64,000 bases of DNA from Epiperipatus broadwayi (Eukaryota > Onychophora > Udeonychophora > Euonychophora > Peripatidae): positions 3,542,572 to 3,606,571 of the forward strand of contig JAQFVV010006238.1 in assembly GCA_028023455.1 (NCBI GenBank). Reading direction: 5' to 3'. Each line of letters begins with the position of its first letter. Position 1 is the first letter of the stretch. Below, one piece after another: positions 1-11,782 of the stretch. A program made the translations under genes and the position numbers. Under the pieces are notes generated by a model. The model searched no databases and was not told the DNA's origin. It saw only the letters and a program-made list of their open reading frames with translations.

Positions 1-868
1 AGGAGGCAATTCAAGGAGAAATGGGATGGTCAAATTTTTATATGAGAGATGCAAAAAGTAAAATTAAAATGTTTGGTAGGTTTCAGTTTAGGTATAATAA
101 AAGAATAGCCAAAATAGTATTTAATTGGCTTATGAGTAAAAAGCAAGCAACAAGATGGATGAGAAAGGTAATGCGGTATGCAAAGGATTTGGATAAAGAA
201 TTTATATCAGTATATTTGTATAAAAGGTGGGATGATTGTGCTAGGAGGATTGTTGAGTGTTATAGTGTTAAAGAATGGGATAGAAGAATAGATGCATTAA
301 TAAAGAATAGGGAGTTGGAGAGATGGAAAACTAGTATGGAGTAAAAAGTTTAAATATTTATAGAAGTAATCAGAATATTGGGTGAGGGTTAATTTATGAT
401 AATAGCAAAGAAAGTAGTTTATTGTTAAGGCTCAAATAGGATCTTTAGCAATAAGGGAAGATAGACATAAATGGAAAAAATATGGAATGATTTAGTCTGC
501 AAGTTGTGTAAGGAAGGCATAGAAAATATTAGGCATCTGTTAATTCAATGTAAATGCTTGGAAGCAGAAAGGGTACAAATAATGAAGTTGTAGAAGAATA
601 AATATGAACAAAGTGATCATACAAAAAGTGGGTTATTGGTTTTTATGCTGGGTTTGGGAAAAGATAAGGGGGATTTAGATATGAAGGTCATAGAAGTGAC
701 AAAGATTATGTTGTAGAAATGGGATGCAGCAGATTATGGGAAAACTTAAAGTGGGGACTGGAAAGGGAAGGTAAAGTGGTTAACAGGTTTCTCTGGGCAT
801 AGTTGCTGAGAGGTTCCTGACTCCATATAAGAAGTCACAGTGCATCACATCACATCAGTATCTAGTGC
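1..868 (+). mobile_element. 3' end of a non-LTR retrotransposon with zinc-knuckle C-terminus
   Basis: The open stretch 21-344 (107 codons) and the frames after it resemble the C-terminal part of a non-LTR retrotransposon polyprotein, downstream of the reverse transcriptase. A zf-RVT-like cysteine/histidine motif is visible at 498-551 (C-x2-C-x8-H-x4-C, ending HLLIQC), followed by a hydrophobic MLGLG segment and a conserved tryptophan near 720. Reading needs several frame changes and stops, so the copy is dead. It ends in a short CATCA repeat (about 843-862), which I take as the 3' tail. The 5' part lies outside the window. The lineage differs from the RTE copies elsewhere. The retrotransposon call is fairly secure; the clade is not. 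Confidence 0.6.
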
Positions 869-1141
869 TAATGGAAATAACTATACAAATTTCTTGTCAT
901 GTATATGCCCACTTTAAATGAACAAATCAACAAAGAGATAGTAGTCTGTACTTAAAAGGCAAATGACAGATCAAGATTATGAGAAAAACTAAATGCACAC
1001 ACAGTGACAACAGGAAGAAAATGATAGGATGACAGAACAAGACTTTAGAAATAGAAATATAAAAAAATTGCATTTGCAGCTACGAGTCACTACTAAAAAA
1101 GAAAATATGTTGTTTCTTTCAATGTTAAATAAATAATTTTT

Positions 1142-1246
1142 GTCAAGTGTTGGTGGTCGAGAGGTCAGCACAGCTGCCTTACAAGTAGTTGTCCCGGGTT
1201 AGCGGGTTCGATTCCCGGCCGATGAAATGACGCATGAAAAAAAATA
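1142..1246 (+). mobile_element. tRNA-derived SINE (family S1), with TSD
   Basis: A 105 bp insertion has a pol III A-box-like segment (TGGTCGAGAGGT, 1153-1164) and a B box (GGTTCGATTCC, 1205-1215), then an A-rich tail. An 11 bp duplication, AAATAATTTTT, flanks it (1131-1141 and 1247-1257). The layout with a long variable region recalls a class II tRNA (Leu/Ser type), but no acceptor stem can be paired, so it is a retroposon rather than a tRNA gene. Related copies lie at 16,747-16,858 (minus) and 49,418-49,530 (plus). Confidence 0.75.
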
Positions 1247-1259
1247 AAATAATTTTTTA

Positions 1260-2960
1260 AAAATAACATTTACATTTTTTTATTTTTAAAAATTGAATAT
1301 GAAGGTTGTAAAATTTTTGATCTGCAACTCAAATTTTTCTCTTTTTTATTACTTTATTCATTTTATATATAATTTTATCTTCTTTGTCATTTTGTTTTTT
1401 AAGCCAAATACAGTCAATTTTTCAGAACATTCCAGATTTAAAAAAAAAAAAAAAGTAAAGATTTTGTCTTAAAATGATTCTATTAGAAAAGATGTAAATT
1501 CTCTCAGTTATCTCAATTAAAGTATTTAAATTGTTCGATTTGATAAAGTCCCAAATTATTGATTTGATTCAAACACAGTAAAAAAAAAAAGCGACTGCAT
1601 TAAGTAAAATAAAAATCAATACGGCTAAAAGATGCTCAAATATTTTTAAATGATAAATTATATAAAAAATGTTAACTATAGACCAAAAAAAAAATCAAAA
1701 ATCATTATGACCAGAGTTATCGGCAACGTGATTGATATAGTTTGGTTTCACTCTTCAATAACAATTAACTAAAAGGAAGTTAACACATTTTTCTAAGAAT
1801 TTAAATTCTGTGATTTATGCAGATATTCAAAATGGATGGTTAGCTCAGTGAAAGATCACACTGATAGTGAGTAAAAGTTCTTCATTAAACTTATTTGGTA
1901 GGAAAAGGCATAGAGATTTGTGTATCTGCCGGTCAGGTTCACAATCTGGAATTTTAGCCAGGGGACTGGCAAACTATACAATTTTTAATGAGTCACAAAT
2001 AAGCTTAGAATTTTTCCCCCAGATATATTAGTCACAAACAATCTAGCTACCATCAAGCAGTAGTTGATAAATGAAAAAACGAGTATTATTATTCAGAGAG
2101 TAGACACCAGATTGATCTGGGTTGGTATCAATACACTGTCTTTAAAAATTAATTGGCATATAATGTTCCCTATGCCACTGGTGAAGGAGATATCCTACTG
2201 CAACTGGAGATGATATCATTGTTTAATAACTTTTGGAGAGATTAAAAATACTTCGATATGGGTTTGAATTCCAAGATCTCACTAATAAAAACAAAAGCTG
2301 GAAAGTGATCTGGAGATTAAATAGCAGTTACAAATCATTTTGGTAACCAATGATTATTCAAAACTTGTATTAATACTATTTTCTAATTCATTTTGCTTCT
2401 AAGCATGGTGATTATTTCTGCTCAATAATATTTGTAAGGTCAAAATAATATTAGTACAACCACATGAAAGCAAAAATAATTTATATATTTTTAATGGACA
2501 TTAGGCAACAATATGATTTGGATAGCTACAATATCTCTCTCTTAAGAACAATTGTAAAAGGTAATTATCAAATATTACTAAACTTCCACAAATTATTTCA
2601 TAGGATGGAGAGACTAGCAATGCCATAATATTACATCCTACTGCTACATCTTACAGCTTGGATTTAAATTCAAGTTAGGTAAGCTTGGAATTTTTTTCAA
2701 GTTCTAGTCAGGTTAAGGATATCTCTTTTAAGTAGCTAGCACATAATCAACCCAGCTAGTCAGTCAATAATAAATATTTATCTATTTTTAGATAAAGGGT
2801 AAAACAATAAGGGGAGTACATTAATTCTTCTCTTTCACTATTACATATAAAGCAGCTATTGGAGAGAACTTGCAATAGAGTATTAAAATACTATATCCAA
2901 TGATCTCAGCTAAGAAACATCAAATCACACGTTTCTTTATCGAAAGAGGAAGGGATGTGT
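1260..2960. other. No feature recognised
   Basis: AT-rich sequence with short homopolymer runs. I see no coding stretch, RNA gene or copy of the window's repeat families. Confidence 0.5.
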
Positions 2961-3059
2961 ATTATACCCTTAAACTAATATGACATCATATGACTTCCTT
3001 TGACAGAATGCTTTCGCAATATTGTTAGCAACAAATTCTTTTTTGTCAATTTTATTATG

Positions 3060-3150
3060 CTGCTTAGTGCACAAGATCCAGGTGCACTAATCTCACATCT
3101 AAAGCTTCTCATTGATAAAAGCCATAAGTTAGAAACTAGTCTGGGGTATG
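3060..3150 (+). repeat. Degenerate R1 repeat fragment
   Basis: Homologous to the ribozyme-containing centre of family R1. The GAAAC and TAGTC parts are kept at about 3133-3142, but the CUGACGA part has decayed to a TTGATAA form. Homology stops a few bases after the GGGG of the stem I strand. An old, non-functional copy. Confidence 0.65.
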
Positions 3151-3367
3151 TGTGGAGGGTGGGTTGGTATGGAACAGCATCGGATAAGAATTTAATAAGT
3201 TCTACTATCTGGAAACTATTGATTAACAAAACACATTACGTGGTAGAATTATGGTAAGAAGAAATAAATTTGCTAATAAACACCCCTAAACTAATAAACA
3301 CTTTTATCTTCTTGTGCTTCTAATATCTTCACAAGTAATTACTATCTTTTTAGCAATTCTGAAAGAA

Positions 3368-3424
3368 AAAACTCTCCAAAAAGTAGTGCTACTCAGGGCA
3401 AGCCAGAATAATCAATAGATGCAA
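3368..3424 (-). repeat. R1 terminal fragment
   Basis: About 55 bp matching the outer arm of R1 (the CTCTCC and GCAAGCCAGA segments) in the opposite orientation to the 3060-3150 fragment. It abuts an RTE 3' end directly downstream. Confidence 0.55.
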
Positions 3425-3575
3425 GAAGGAAAAAGACCACATGTAAGGTGGATGAAATAAAGAAGTTGCTGGGGGATGTGGAGAAGCTAGAGGTCAGAGA
3501 AGAAAGACTGAACTCAGAGAGAACTTCATCCTGCAGTGGATCGATAATGGTTGAAAATGATGATAATAATGAAGG
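3415..3575 (+). mobile_element. RTE-type non-LTR retrotransposon, 5'-truncated 3' end
   Basis: The last ~150 bp of the RTE family: the coding end (compare RPHVRWMDEI in the 13.7 kb copy), the conserved CATCCTGCAGTGGAT block and a terminal GAT-rich tail. Frameshifts prevent translation. Confidence 0.7.
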
Positions 3576-3681
3576 AAAAAATTATGCTAATATTAAAATA
3601 TTATATTTTCCATAGCAACTCTATTTCTTCTCATTTTTATTCCTGTTGACAGTTTATAACTAAATTATATTACTCAAAGTG

Positions 3682-3732
3682 ACATCATCATCATCATCAT
3701 TTTCAACCATTATAGATAGATTGCAGGATGAT
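3682..3732 (-). mobile_element. Very short RTE 3' end
   Basis: A (CAT)n tract followed by TTTTCAACCATTATAGAT and a degenerate TGCAGGATGAT. This is the reverse complement of the RTE 3' terminus seen at 14.4 and 54.2 kb. Only about 50 bp remain. Confidence 0.55.
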
Positions 3733-3989
3733 ATAAATGATAGTAAATTACTCTTTCATTTATAGGTAAAAGATACAATAGCTTTTTTAAATAAATAGCT
3801 TATACATACATGCAACCGTCATTCTAAATATGTAAAAATCATTTCAACTCTCAAAAAGGGGCGAGGGAAGGAAACTATTCTAGAGATGAGTTTTATAATG
3901 ACAGTACAAACCAATCTGTGAAATACAATTAAATTACACACAGAACATGTAGATCCATTTTCCTGTTAGGTGATATTTGCAATGCTGTC

Positions 3990-4560
3990 TTTGAAGTTCT
4001 TCAGCAGAAAACTTCTGTATCTAATTGTAGCTTGCGCATCTAAACTATTCTCAGCCATATATTCTGATTTGAAAGATCAATATTGCTCTTCCTTAAAGTA
4101 TCTTTGAAACAATACTTATATGGCATCTTTTTAGGAAATTTTGTGTTGTTCATTTGTTTTTACCATTCAATCCATTGAAAATGTAATTTTGTAACAATGA
4201 ACTCTAATATCACTTCTAAGACTTTCAAGAACATATTGATTGGGTTTACGAACTTGTCATTGTATTTTGAAATTCTGCTGTGTAACTTTGAATGAAACAA
4301 TTCTCCTGTGTTTATAGTGTGTGGATAAGATGCCCATGTTTTACTTCCATACCATAAATTAGATAAAACAGTTTTATATACAGATAATTTCATTGCGGAC
4401 AGCAATTCCATGTGATGAAATACCCTATCTTTTAACTTATTAAAAGCAGAAACAAATTGGAGTCTGTATTACACCTCAGTATTTACATCCACTTTTCATA
4501 AAACTACCAATGTATCAAATTAGTTTATATTTTCAAATTGATAACTATCCTAGCTAAAAG
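3990..4560 (-). mobile_element. Non-LTR retrotransposon (second lineage), RT C-terminal region
   Basis: The minus-strand open stretch 4160-4411 contains VYKTVLSNLWYGSKTWASY, the typical segment after the reverse transcriptase palm (consensus VLPSLLYGSETWTxY), with NKLKDRVF upstream in a shifted frame. Downstream, a KDTLRKSNIDLS block matches the usual KDTLKxSLKxxxID end of such proteins. Several frameshifts and a stop make it a pseudo-copy. The closest relative in the window is the plus-strand copy at 35.6-38.9 kb. Confidence 0.65.
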
Positions 4561-5010
4561 CTGCCGAGGATTTTTTTCCAGCACTGACTGATAAAGAACT
4601 TGAGTTTTTTGAACAAATAAATAGCCTACTGCATGACAAAATATCTACAGTCCTTTACATAGTAATTAAAAAGCCAGTATTCAGCAGTCTTTCCAATTGC
4701 CAGATGGAGAGGGTTTAAGCAGTATTTCATTTTTTGTTTTATCCTTTATTTAAAAATAGATATTCATCTACTGATCAATATTAGATAGTTGGTTATGAGA
4801 CAGATAATAGTGAAAAAAATCGTAAATTATTGGAGAATTCATTGAGCTGAAATTCAAACCCTAAAGGTGGATATGTTATATATGCATTAATAGGGCCTTC
4901 TCTATCATTAATATAATGTTATTTTACTATAATATATACAAAAATATAATTAGATTTCTAATTTTTGAACACCATAAAATTCAACAAATTAAATTTAGTT
5001 TTTATAAATC
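4560..5010. other. No feature recognised
   Basis: AT-rich spacer between the non-LTR remnant and the R1 copy. Nothing supportable seen. Confidence 0.4.
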
Positions 5011-5011
5011 C

Positions 5012-5262
5012 TAAGATCTAGGTGCAATGATCTCAGATCCAAGGCTCTTCACTGACGAAGGCCACAAGCCAGAAACTAGTCTGGGAATATTGGATGAGTA
5101 GGCACTAGATGGGGATTTTATGCACAAGCCTTCTGGCATCCATTGATTACTCTTGCTTGCACTGAGTGGCAATACGTATAGAGAGTTTTGCCTGTTTTAA
5201 TAACAGTTATAAGCAAGCATAAGAAATGGTGATCCTGTGATGTTTATTGGCTTAAAAACAAA
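5012..5262 (+). repeat. R1 repeat with hammerhead-like ribozyme
   Basis: A nearly complete half of R1, running from the CCTAAGATCTAGGTGCAATG block through the ribozyme to the end TGTTTATTGGCTTA. The ribozyme spans about 5046-5087 with CUGACGA, hairpin GGC/GCC, GAAAC, UA and GUC. Stem I is weakened here, with two G-U pairs and one mismatch compared with the array copies at 20.3-21.8 kb. Confidence 0.75.
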
Positions 5263-5529
5263 ATTAGTTATATCAAAGACTTATGTTTGTAAAAAACTGA
5301 GGTCACTAAAACGTATAGTTGTTTTTTTTTTTTTTAAAAAAAATTAATTATTTCATCTTTTATTTTCAATATTTAATATATGGAAAGTATTATTGTCAAT
5401 TTTTGAAATTTCTGATTTCTTTCAAACCAAAGAAAAGTCTTTTACACATATACAAAAAATAAATAAAAATTTTAATTATTTTTATATCAATAATAGTTAT
5501 TCAAAAATACGAACATTTGCAGTTACAGG

Positions 5530-7223
5530 ATTGGGTTGCCTGGGTATTTTTGCTTCACCTTCTTCCAACTCTTCCCAATAAACGTGGAAAGTATCTTAAT
5601 ATAGCATTTCGCAAATGTTCTGCAAAAATAAACCCACAGCTCTGTAGAAAAATATATATAAAAGTAACCCTTGTGAAAATAAAAACAATATTTAACCCTC
5701 TATTAATATATGGTCCTATATTATATGTAGAAAATGAAAGGAAAGGTTCATTTTGTCCTGGAACATAATCACCAAAACCGATTGTTATAATAGTTATTAT
5801 AAATGAATAAAAAGTAAGACCATTTTTCAACACCATGATAATAAAATAAAGCACAAATAATTACAAATGCAAGAATACCTCCAGATACTAAAATAAAATG
5901 ATAGGCTGATTTTTCTATTATGTCATAACCTTTTATAAAAAATGAACCTTTGAGTTCTTGCTCTGCTCTTCCAACTTTTCTAATGTATGATAACTGTTTT
6001 TCTACATCAGTTTTTTTTCGTTTTGGTATCTGGGGCAAGGTATTCATTGCATTTTTATTTTCATTTTTTAATGTTTTATTTATTTTGGAGGTTTGAACTT
6101 TTTTTTACCTTCTGGTAAAATTTTGTAGGAGGAGAAACATTAGTTGACAATTCTTCTTCAATTTTAGGTTCTGGGTGAGAGTTTCTTTTTAATCGATCAG
6201 CTACCATCTTTTTTAAATGGGATCCTTGGATTGACTTTTTTTGTAATGAAATACTTTCTAATTGGTGCAACTTTTCATAGTATGAAACGTGTCGACTAAC
6301 ATATACAACTAATTGCATAAAACATGTGGTGAATTTTTTTAAATAGACATTTGCTAATGATATTCCTAATATTGCAAATATAACATAAGAAATCTGAGAT
6401 GCATGGGAGGTCGGTGTAGAATGACCATATCATTGAAAATTTCTTTTATCCACTCGGTTCCATTACAGTTCCTAGTTTTCTTGTTCAGGATCAATTGTTG
6501 TTATAACAGTAACAACAAAATAAATACAGCCCAAAATATCCCATATTTTGCTAATTCCAGGATGAATGTTGTCTTTGCAAGCATCCAAAATAATTGCTTT
6601 AATTCTTCAAAATAATTTTGCATAGAAGCTAAATGACTTACTTCTTGTGGCTCCTGACTATTACTTTCCAAATAGCTGAATATTCCAGCTCCCATACATG
6701 TATATATAATTAAAAAAATTAAAAGAATGGTAAAACGAATTGTTTGTTCTTCATCAGGTGAAATGGCAGACTTAGGATGTTTGAGCTCAAATCTTGTGCA
6801 TCTACATGTAACCAATGGTTCATTACATGTACAGCAAAATTTGTCACCCAAAGATTCTTTATGTCTTTCCTCAGAACTTTTAAAAATTATTTTACAACAC
6901 GGTAGCATCTTTATAGATAAAAGTCCAATAGAATTTTTAATGCATTCAGCAATGTAATGAAGCATTCCTGTCATAATAATATATCCAATTGTTGTAATTA
7001 AAATGCCAAATAAAATATATTGTGCTGTTACAGTATTTGGAACTACATCACCAAAAACAATAGTTGTGAAACATGTGAAGCAAAAATAGATTCCCTCTAA
7101 AAAAGTCCATTATTCTATGATTGTAAAGAGTTGACCACCCACCATTATACTGATGATGGTAAACAGAATTGAAAGAAACAAAATTTTAAATCGATTACTA
7201 AATATTTCTGGTGAAAAGGTAAA
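5530..7223 (-). pseudogene. Degenerate two-pore-domain (K2P) potassium channel sequence, tandem-fused
   Basis: K2P channels are dimeric leak K+ channels; each subunit has TM1-P1-TM2 and TM3-P2-TM4. Reading the minus strand, 7223-6961 encodes the second half of one K2P: TM3 (ILFTIISIMVGGQLF), a tryptophan, the P2 filter TTIVFGDVVPN (7067-7035) and TM4. The same frame continues without a stop from 7109 to 6504 through a cysteine-rich linker (FCCTCNEPLVTCRC) into a new TM1 (FTILLIFLIIYTCMGAGIF). The second K2P then shows P1 pieces TVITTI (6510-6493) and YGHSTP (6429-6412) with TM2 (YVIFAILGISLANVYL), a loop, TM3 near 5920-5830 and P2 TIGFGDYVPG (about 5785-5757). Lesions: an in-frame TAA at 7112-7110 where family members have E-x-W, a frameshift before P1, a 60 bp interruption inside the P1 filter, a frameshift after TM2 and one before P2 (about 5805). 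The first half of the first channel is absent; AG at the 5' border of the open region (about 7224) could be a splice acceptor. K2P identity is secure; the pseudogene call is likely but depends on base accuracy and unseen introns. Confidence 0.7.
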
Positions 7224-7229
7224 CTATTT

Positions 7230-8820
7230 AAAATAGACTCCAGTTATAACATTTATAATATATTGTAGTAAATAAATATATTTTGTGTGAGCTACCGCCA
7301 TTAATTGAAGCTATTAGCTTGATAGTATAAAGAAATTAAATGATGTGAAATGATAAATCCATCCTCCTCCTGATATAGGCCATTAGCTAAGAATCTAATC
7401 TGAAATATAGCAATATCATCTAGTGTTCATTGATTACTGATGTTTACAACAGATATAATTGTGACTTGCAATGCCTGCTTTTAATTGATCCTTTACTTCC
7501 TTATATGAATGGGAAATTATTTTTATAAAAACACATAGAGAATTCTATTTTTTAATGACTTTTTCTCAAGCTAGTCTCAAGATTTTGATTTATATAATTA
7601 TAAAATTAAAAAAAAATGCATATCATTTGAATAATTTTTAATATTTATGAAGCAATCTATATAAAGCATATGCATGGGAAAAAATGTAATCATAATGTGT
7701 ATAAATTGGGTAAACATTTTCAAATTTGTGCTAACTTTTTTAAAACTGATGTTTTAATGTTACTATATTTACAAAGAAAAATAAAAATATTTGAAAAATA
7801 ATTCACGTATATTTAAACATATAACAAGAAAAGGTACTTTATTTCAACTATTACATGCTGATCACAAGACAGATTCATAATATGCAACTATTCCACCACT
7901 CACAATTCTTGTTTTCATAAGTTTGTGTTTATTTAAATAATAAGCAAACTTATAAAAGCAAAAACTGCGAGCTGTGGAATAGTTGAGCACTAAGAAACTG
8001 ACAGATAATGTCGAAAGCACGCGCAGCGTGTAATAGATAGCTGAAATAAAGTATCTTTCCTTGTATACATAGTCTTAAATATTACAATTAGCATAAGAAA
8101 AGTGATAGTAAAAATTATAGAATCCATATATACACAACTTGTACTCTATTGATCATTTGCCTTTTCTTTTTGATATTTTTAATCATTTTTTGAAGTAAGA
8201 GATATTAATAACAAGCAATCCCATATGCAGGCAAACTCAATATATATGTTTGCATTATTTAAATATTAAAATTTTCGCTTTAATATGACTAATCTCTGGA
8301 AAGAATACTTTGAGGGCAAATGCAAGGAAGAAAGAGAAATGGCATTAAATGAGTAAGTACATGCATATACAATAAATAAGAAGTGATATATTGAGCGTTA
8401 ATATTTGGGGTGAAATTATTATAGTATACTCTAGTCTGATGAATAATTATTAATAATTACTAATGTGTTTATCTAAAAAAGGTTACTGCTAATGAGTAAG
8501 TGTAACTAATGTAAATTGAATTGAAACAGCATAAGATAAAGGCTAAAAAAAGATGCCAACAATTGAAGTTTATTTGTCACGTGCCAACTGGACACTTTAG
8601 TTCAGCTGAAATACATTTGGGATCATATGCTTTCATCCTAATCTCTTTATTCATTAGTTTGAAGTCAGATATATTAACAGCAAGCAACTTTATACTTGGA
8701 TAACCACCGGTATATACATAGTTTACAATGTAAACTTTACATCATTTGACCACAAAAATCTTTAATTGTATATATGAATTAGAACTATCTATTCTTCAAA
8801 ATAATTTGCGACCTCTTTTA
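7230..8820. other. No feature recognised
   Basis: AT-rich flank upstream of the K2P locus. It could contain intron sequence if the channel was once spliced. No exon with clear borders is seen. Confidence 0.4.
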
Positions 8821-8822
8821 TT

Positions 8823-9270
8823 AATATATTGTACAAGCTTAAACCTGCATTTATATATGTAATATGTGCAGGGTTCGAACTCAGACTTTCACACGACCCA
8901 CCCCTCTCAGTGCCATCTCATATTGCTGACCCACCTAATCACACACATGTTGAAAAGATAAATAATCACCAATACACGTATTTCATGCTAATCCATCATC
9001 AGATTTTCAATGAAATGGAAGGCTAAAGAGTTGTGAATTGGAATAATTTGAAGCCTGTCCATTAAAGTATAAATATTGGCTATCTTAATATAAAGCTGAG
9101 TACTGATTATACATATGTGTGAGGATAGTAATCTAGACCAACTGATGATTGCTGGTTTAGCATGAAATACGTATATTGGTGATTATTTATCTTTTCAATA
9201 TGTGTGTGATCAGGTGGGTCAGCAATATGAGATGGCACTGAGAGTGGTGGGTCGTGTGAAAGTCTGAGTT
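8823..9270 (+). mobile_element. R2 foldback element with complete hammerhead-like ribozyme and 14 bp TSD
   Basis: Flanked by the 14 bp duplication CGACCTCTTTTATT (8809-8822 and 9271-9284). The element has inverted arms of roughly 115 bp: the left arm starts GGGTTCGAACTCAGAC near 8872, and the right arm runs from TAGCATGAAATACG to GTCTGAGTTCGACC. The right side carries a full hammerhead at 9137-9180: stem I ACCAA/UUGGU, core CUGAUGA (9142-9148), stem II UGCU/AGCA, GAAA, self-complementary stem III AUAC/GUAU and cleavage after A9175. The arm ends hold B-box-like GGTTCGAA sequences. Confidence 0.75.
9136..9180 (+). ncRNA. Hammerhead-like ribozyme (R2 type)
   Basis: All three helices pair and the conserved CUGAUGA and GAAA are intact. 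The one departure from the catalytic consensus is a U-U instead of G-C at the first stem II position. Activity is inferred, not shown. Confidence 0.65.
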
Positions 9271-9515
9271 CGACCTCTTTTATTGTAAAGAAAACCTAAA
9301 TCGAGATTTTAAAAAATGTTTGTGGCAATCTTCAAATAATTTTTTAGCAGTTATTAAACAACTACTCGACATGGAATGAATTAAAGTAATAATAATTATT
9401 ATTATAATAATTGAATCATCAATATATACATATTTCAAATTAATATATGAAAGATAATATTAAACAAATTGTAGTAATAATTCATAAATTGAATTATTTG
9501 AAAAGTGCTCTAATC

Positions 9516-9859
9516 CAGTGATGCGCGACCCGCGAGTCCCCCCCCCCCTCACAGGGTCGCGTAAAAATGATCGGGGCGTAGCGAAATTTTTAAGAAATTC
9601 ACTTCGAATAATAGTATGTTTTTTTTTTGAAAGAATTTACATTTGTAAAAAGTAGATAAAAATCAAGATAAATTCTTTTTGAATGTATCATACTTTTTTT
9701 TTTTCAAAATGCGTTTCAAATCGTATAAATTTAATACTAACATACTGTATTCTTACACGTCGTACTTATAATTTAAGCATGGTTAAAATAAGTAATGGGA
9801 CATGTCAAATTTTCATCCAAGGTTAAGGGTCGCAGTTATAAAAAGATCGCGCACGACAA
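9516..9859. mobile_element. hAT-type MITE
   Basis: A 344 bp non-coding element with imperfect terminal inverted repeats: CAGTGATGCGCGACC at one end against the complement TTGTCGTGCGCGATC at the other. The flanks CTCTAATC (9508-9515) and CTCTGATC (9860-9867) form an 8 bp TSD with one mismatch, the size made by hAT transposases. It contains a poly-C run and no coding sequence, so a transposase in trans is needed. Confidence 0.7.
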
Positions 9860-9869
9860 CTCTGATCAA

Positions 9870-11640
9870 AACTATATTAAGAGGTTTCCTGCTTATATAT
9901 ATATATTATTCTAAATAACATTTTAATTAAACTATGATCTTAATATTTTTATAGAAAATATGCCTATGTATTATAAAAGTTAATTTGATTTTCTTTCGGA
10001 TGATAATATATTACATATATTTATTCTTAAGAGGTTAATTTTGATACAATAATAATAAAATCATCTAATTCAAAAGTTTGTAATCAAAACTATAAGAACA
10101 AAATTAATCCCATTTTTTTGGCAAAAGCTACAGAAAAAAAAAACCTTTTACACATTAATTTATAAGATTTAAGTTTTAATGTTTATAATACGATATATTA
10201 GCTTTAAATTGTTAATTATATAACTTTTACTATCAGAATTCTTAACAATATTTATTCATATAGATATGTCTGTCAAGATATTTATTTAAGAAGTCTTATA
10301 AATTCACTCTTTGAAGAAGACAAAGAAGAAAAAAGAAATCAATAAATACAATTCTCTGACTGCAATATATTTGAATAAATATTTTCCTAAAAGATTTGTA
10401 ATAATGGTAGTTTACAATTTTATTTAATGTTACTTTATTTAAACATCTTGTAATAATATTTTGATATTATATTAAAACATGTAGAAAATATTCTATTATT
10501 TACTAAAGAATAACTTTTAATGAATTCCATTTTTAAAATTATAATTTTTAAATACAAAATCAGCAAAAAAAAAAAAAAGAGAGAGAAAAAAATTATTGTT
10601 CTAAATATACATTATTGGGTTCAAATATAGAAAAATGTACTGTTTGTGGATAAAAAAATGGTAAAATAAAAATTGGATAACAATGAAAAAAAAATCCTGC
10701 AACAAATTAACATAAAAACAATACTAACAGAAATAAAAATAAATTATCTACAATAATGTGAATAAAATTTAAATGCTTATCAAACAATAATAACATAGCA
10801 AATAATATCTTCCAATAGTTCTCCTCAAACCCATAAAAGTGTGAGCTTTGATAATTAATGAATACCAGATGTTATAATACTGTAAAATTCCCATTTCAAT
10901 ATCAGTTTTAAATAGTCAAAATAAGAGTCATAGATCACATGACCCTATCTCTTAAGCTTGTAAGTTATAAACAATGAGGATTGCCAATTCCTCTACAAGC
11001 TTTGTGATAAATGCTTAGCCAGAGCCAGGACTTAAAATATCTGTCAGGAATCCCTCCCCAAACCCCTGACCATGGTTTCGTGCTTTGGCACTCCTCAGAG
11101 AGGAGTTTTAGCAATTTGCATTTGACAGTGGAGACTAGGATTCAAAGATGGACCTAATATATTATTGCATCTATCAGCTATCTTTTGTTCCATTACATTC
11201 ATTATTCAAACTAATATGAAATTAAAAAAAAACTCCTAAGATTTTGAATTTAAGTTAATTTGATCATATAATTATTATTTTAAATCAATTTATATTTTAG
11301 AGATCTCATTTTTATAACAGTTGTAAACTCTTTCTATCCTTTGTCGATGAAAGTTAGTACCAACATCACATTACTTCATCATGCTTTGTAAATGCAGTTC
11401 TCTTCATTCTATTCTAGGGCCATCTTCTAGAGATAAGAATCTCATAGGACTATATCATCTTGTGTCCATTAATTACTTAAGTTTACACTAGATGTTTCCA
11501 GATAGGATGAAGAGAATCATTCTTGGAATTAAGCATATCAAAAAGTCATGTCATATAATTGTCAGTATTAGGCTTGATAGTCAAATATTAAAAGGGTGAT
11601 ATAACTGAAGCCTCTAAAATATATAGAAACAGACTAAGTA
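9870..11640. other. No feature recognised
   Basis: AT-rich. The only simple sequence is an A/GA run near 10,565-10,590. The slightly GC-richer patch at about 11,020-11,130 shows no open frame. Confidence 0.4.
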
Positions 11641-11647
11641 TGATTGT

Positions 11648-11782
11648 ATTTATATATTGTATTATTTCTATCATCTGATATAAAGTATTGAACGTCTTTA
11701 GAAAAATTTAAATAAGGTTAAATTTTTCTAAAGACATTCAATACTTTATACTAGATGATGAAAATAGTCCAATATATAAATA
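11648..11782. repeat. Short foldback (inverted repeat)
   Basis: Two arms of about 65 bp (11,648-11,712 and 11,717-11,782) are near-perfect reverse complements around a 4 bp loop. No coding sequence and no ribozyme core. It could be a MITE or a retroposon that switched template. Confidence 0.7.

Noticed and set aside
1147-1230. Possible functional tRNA gene (class II type)
   Set aside because: No acceptor stem pairs; TSDs and an A-rich tail mark it as a SINE.
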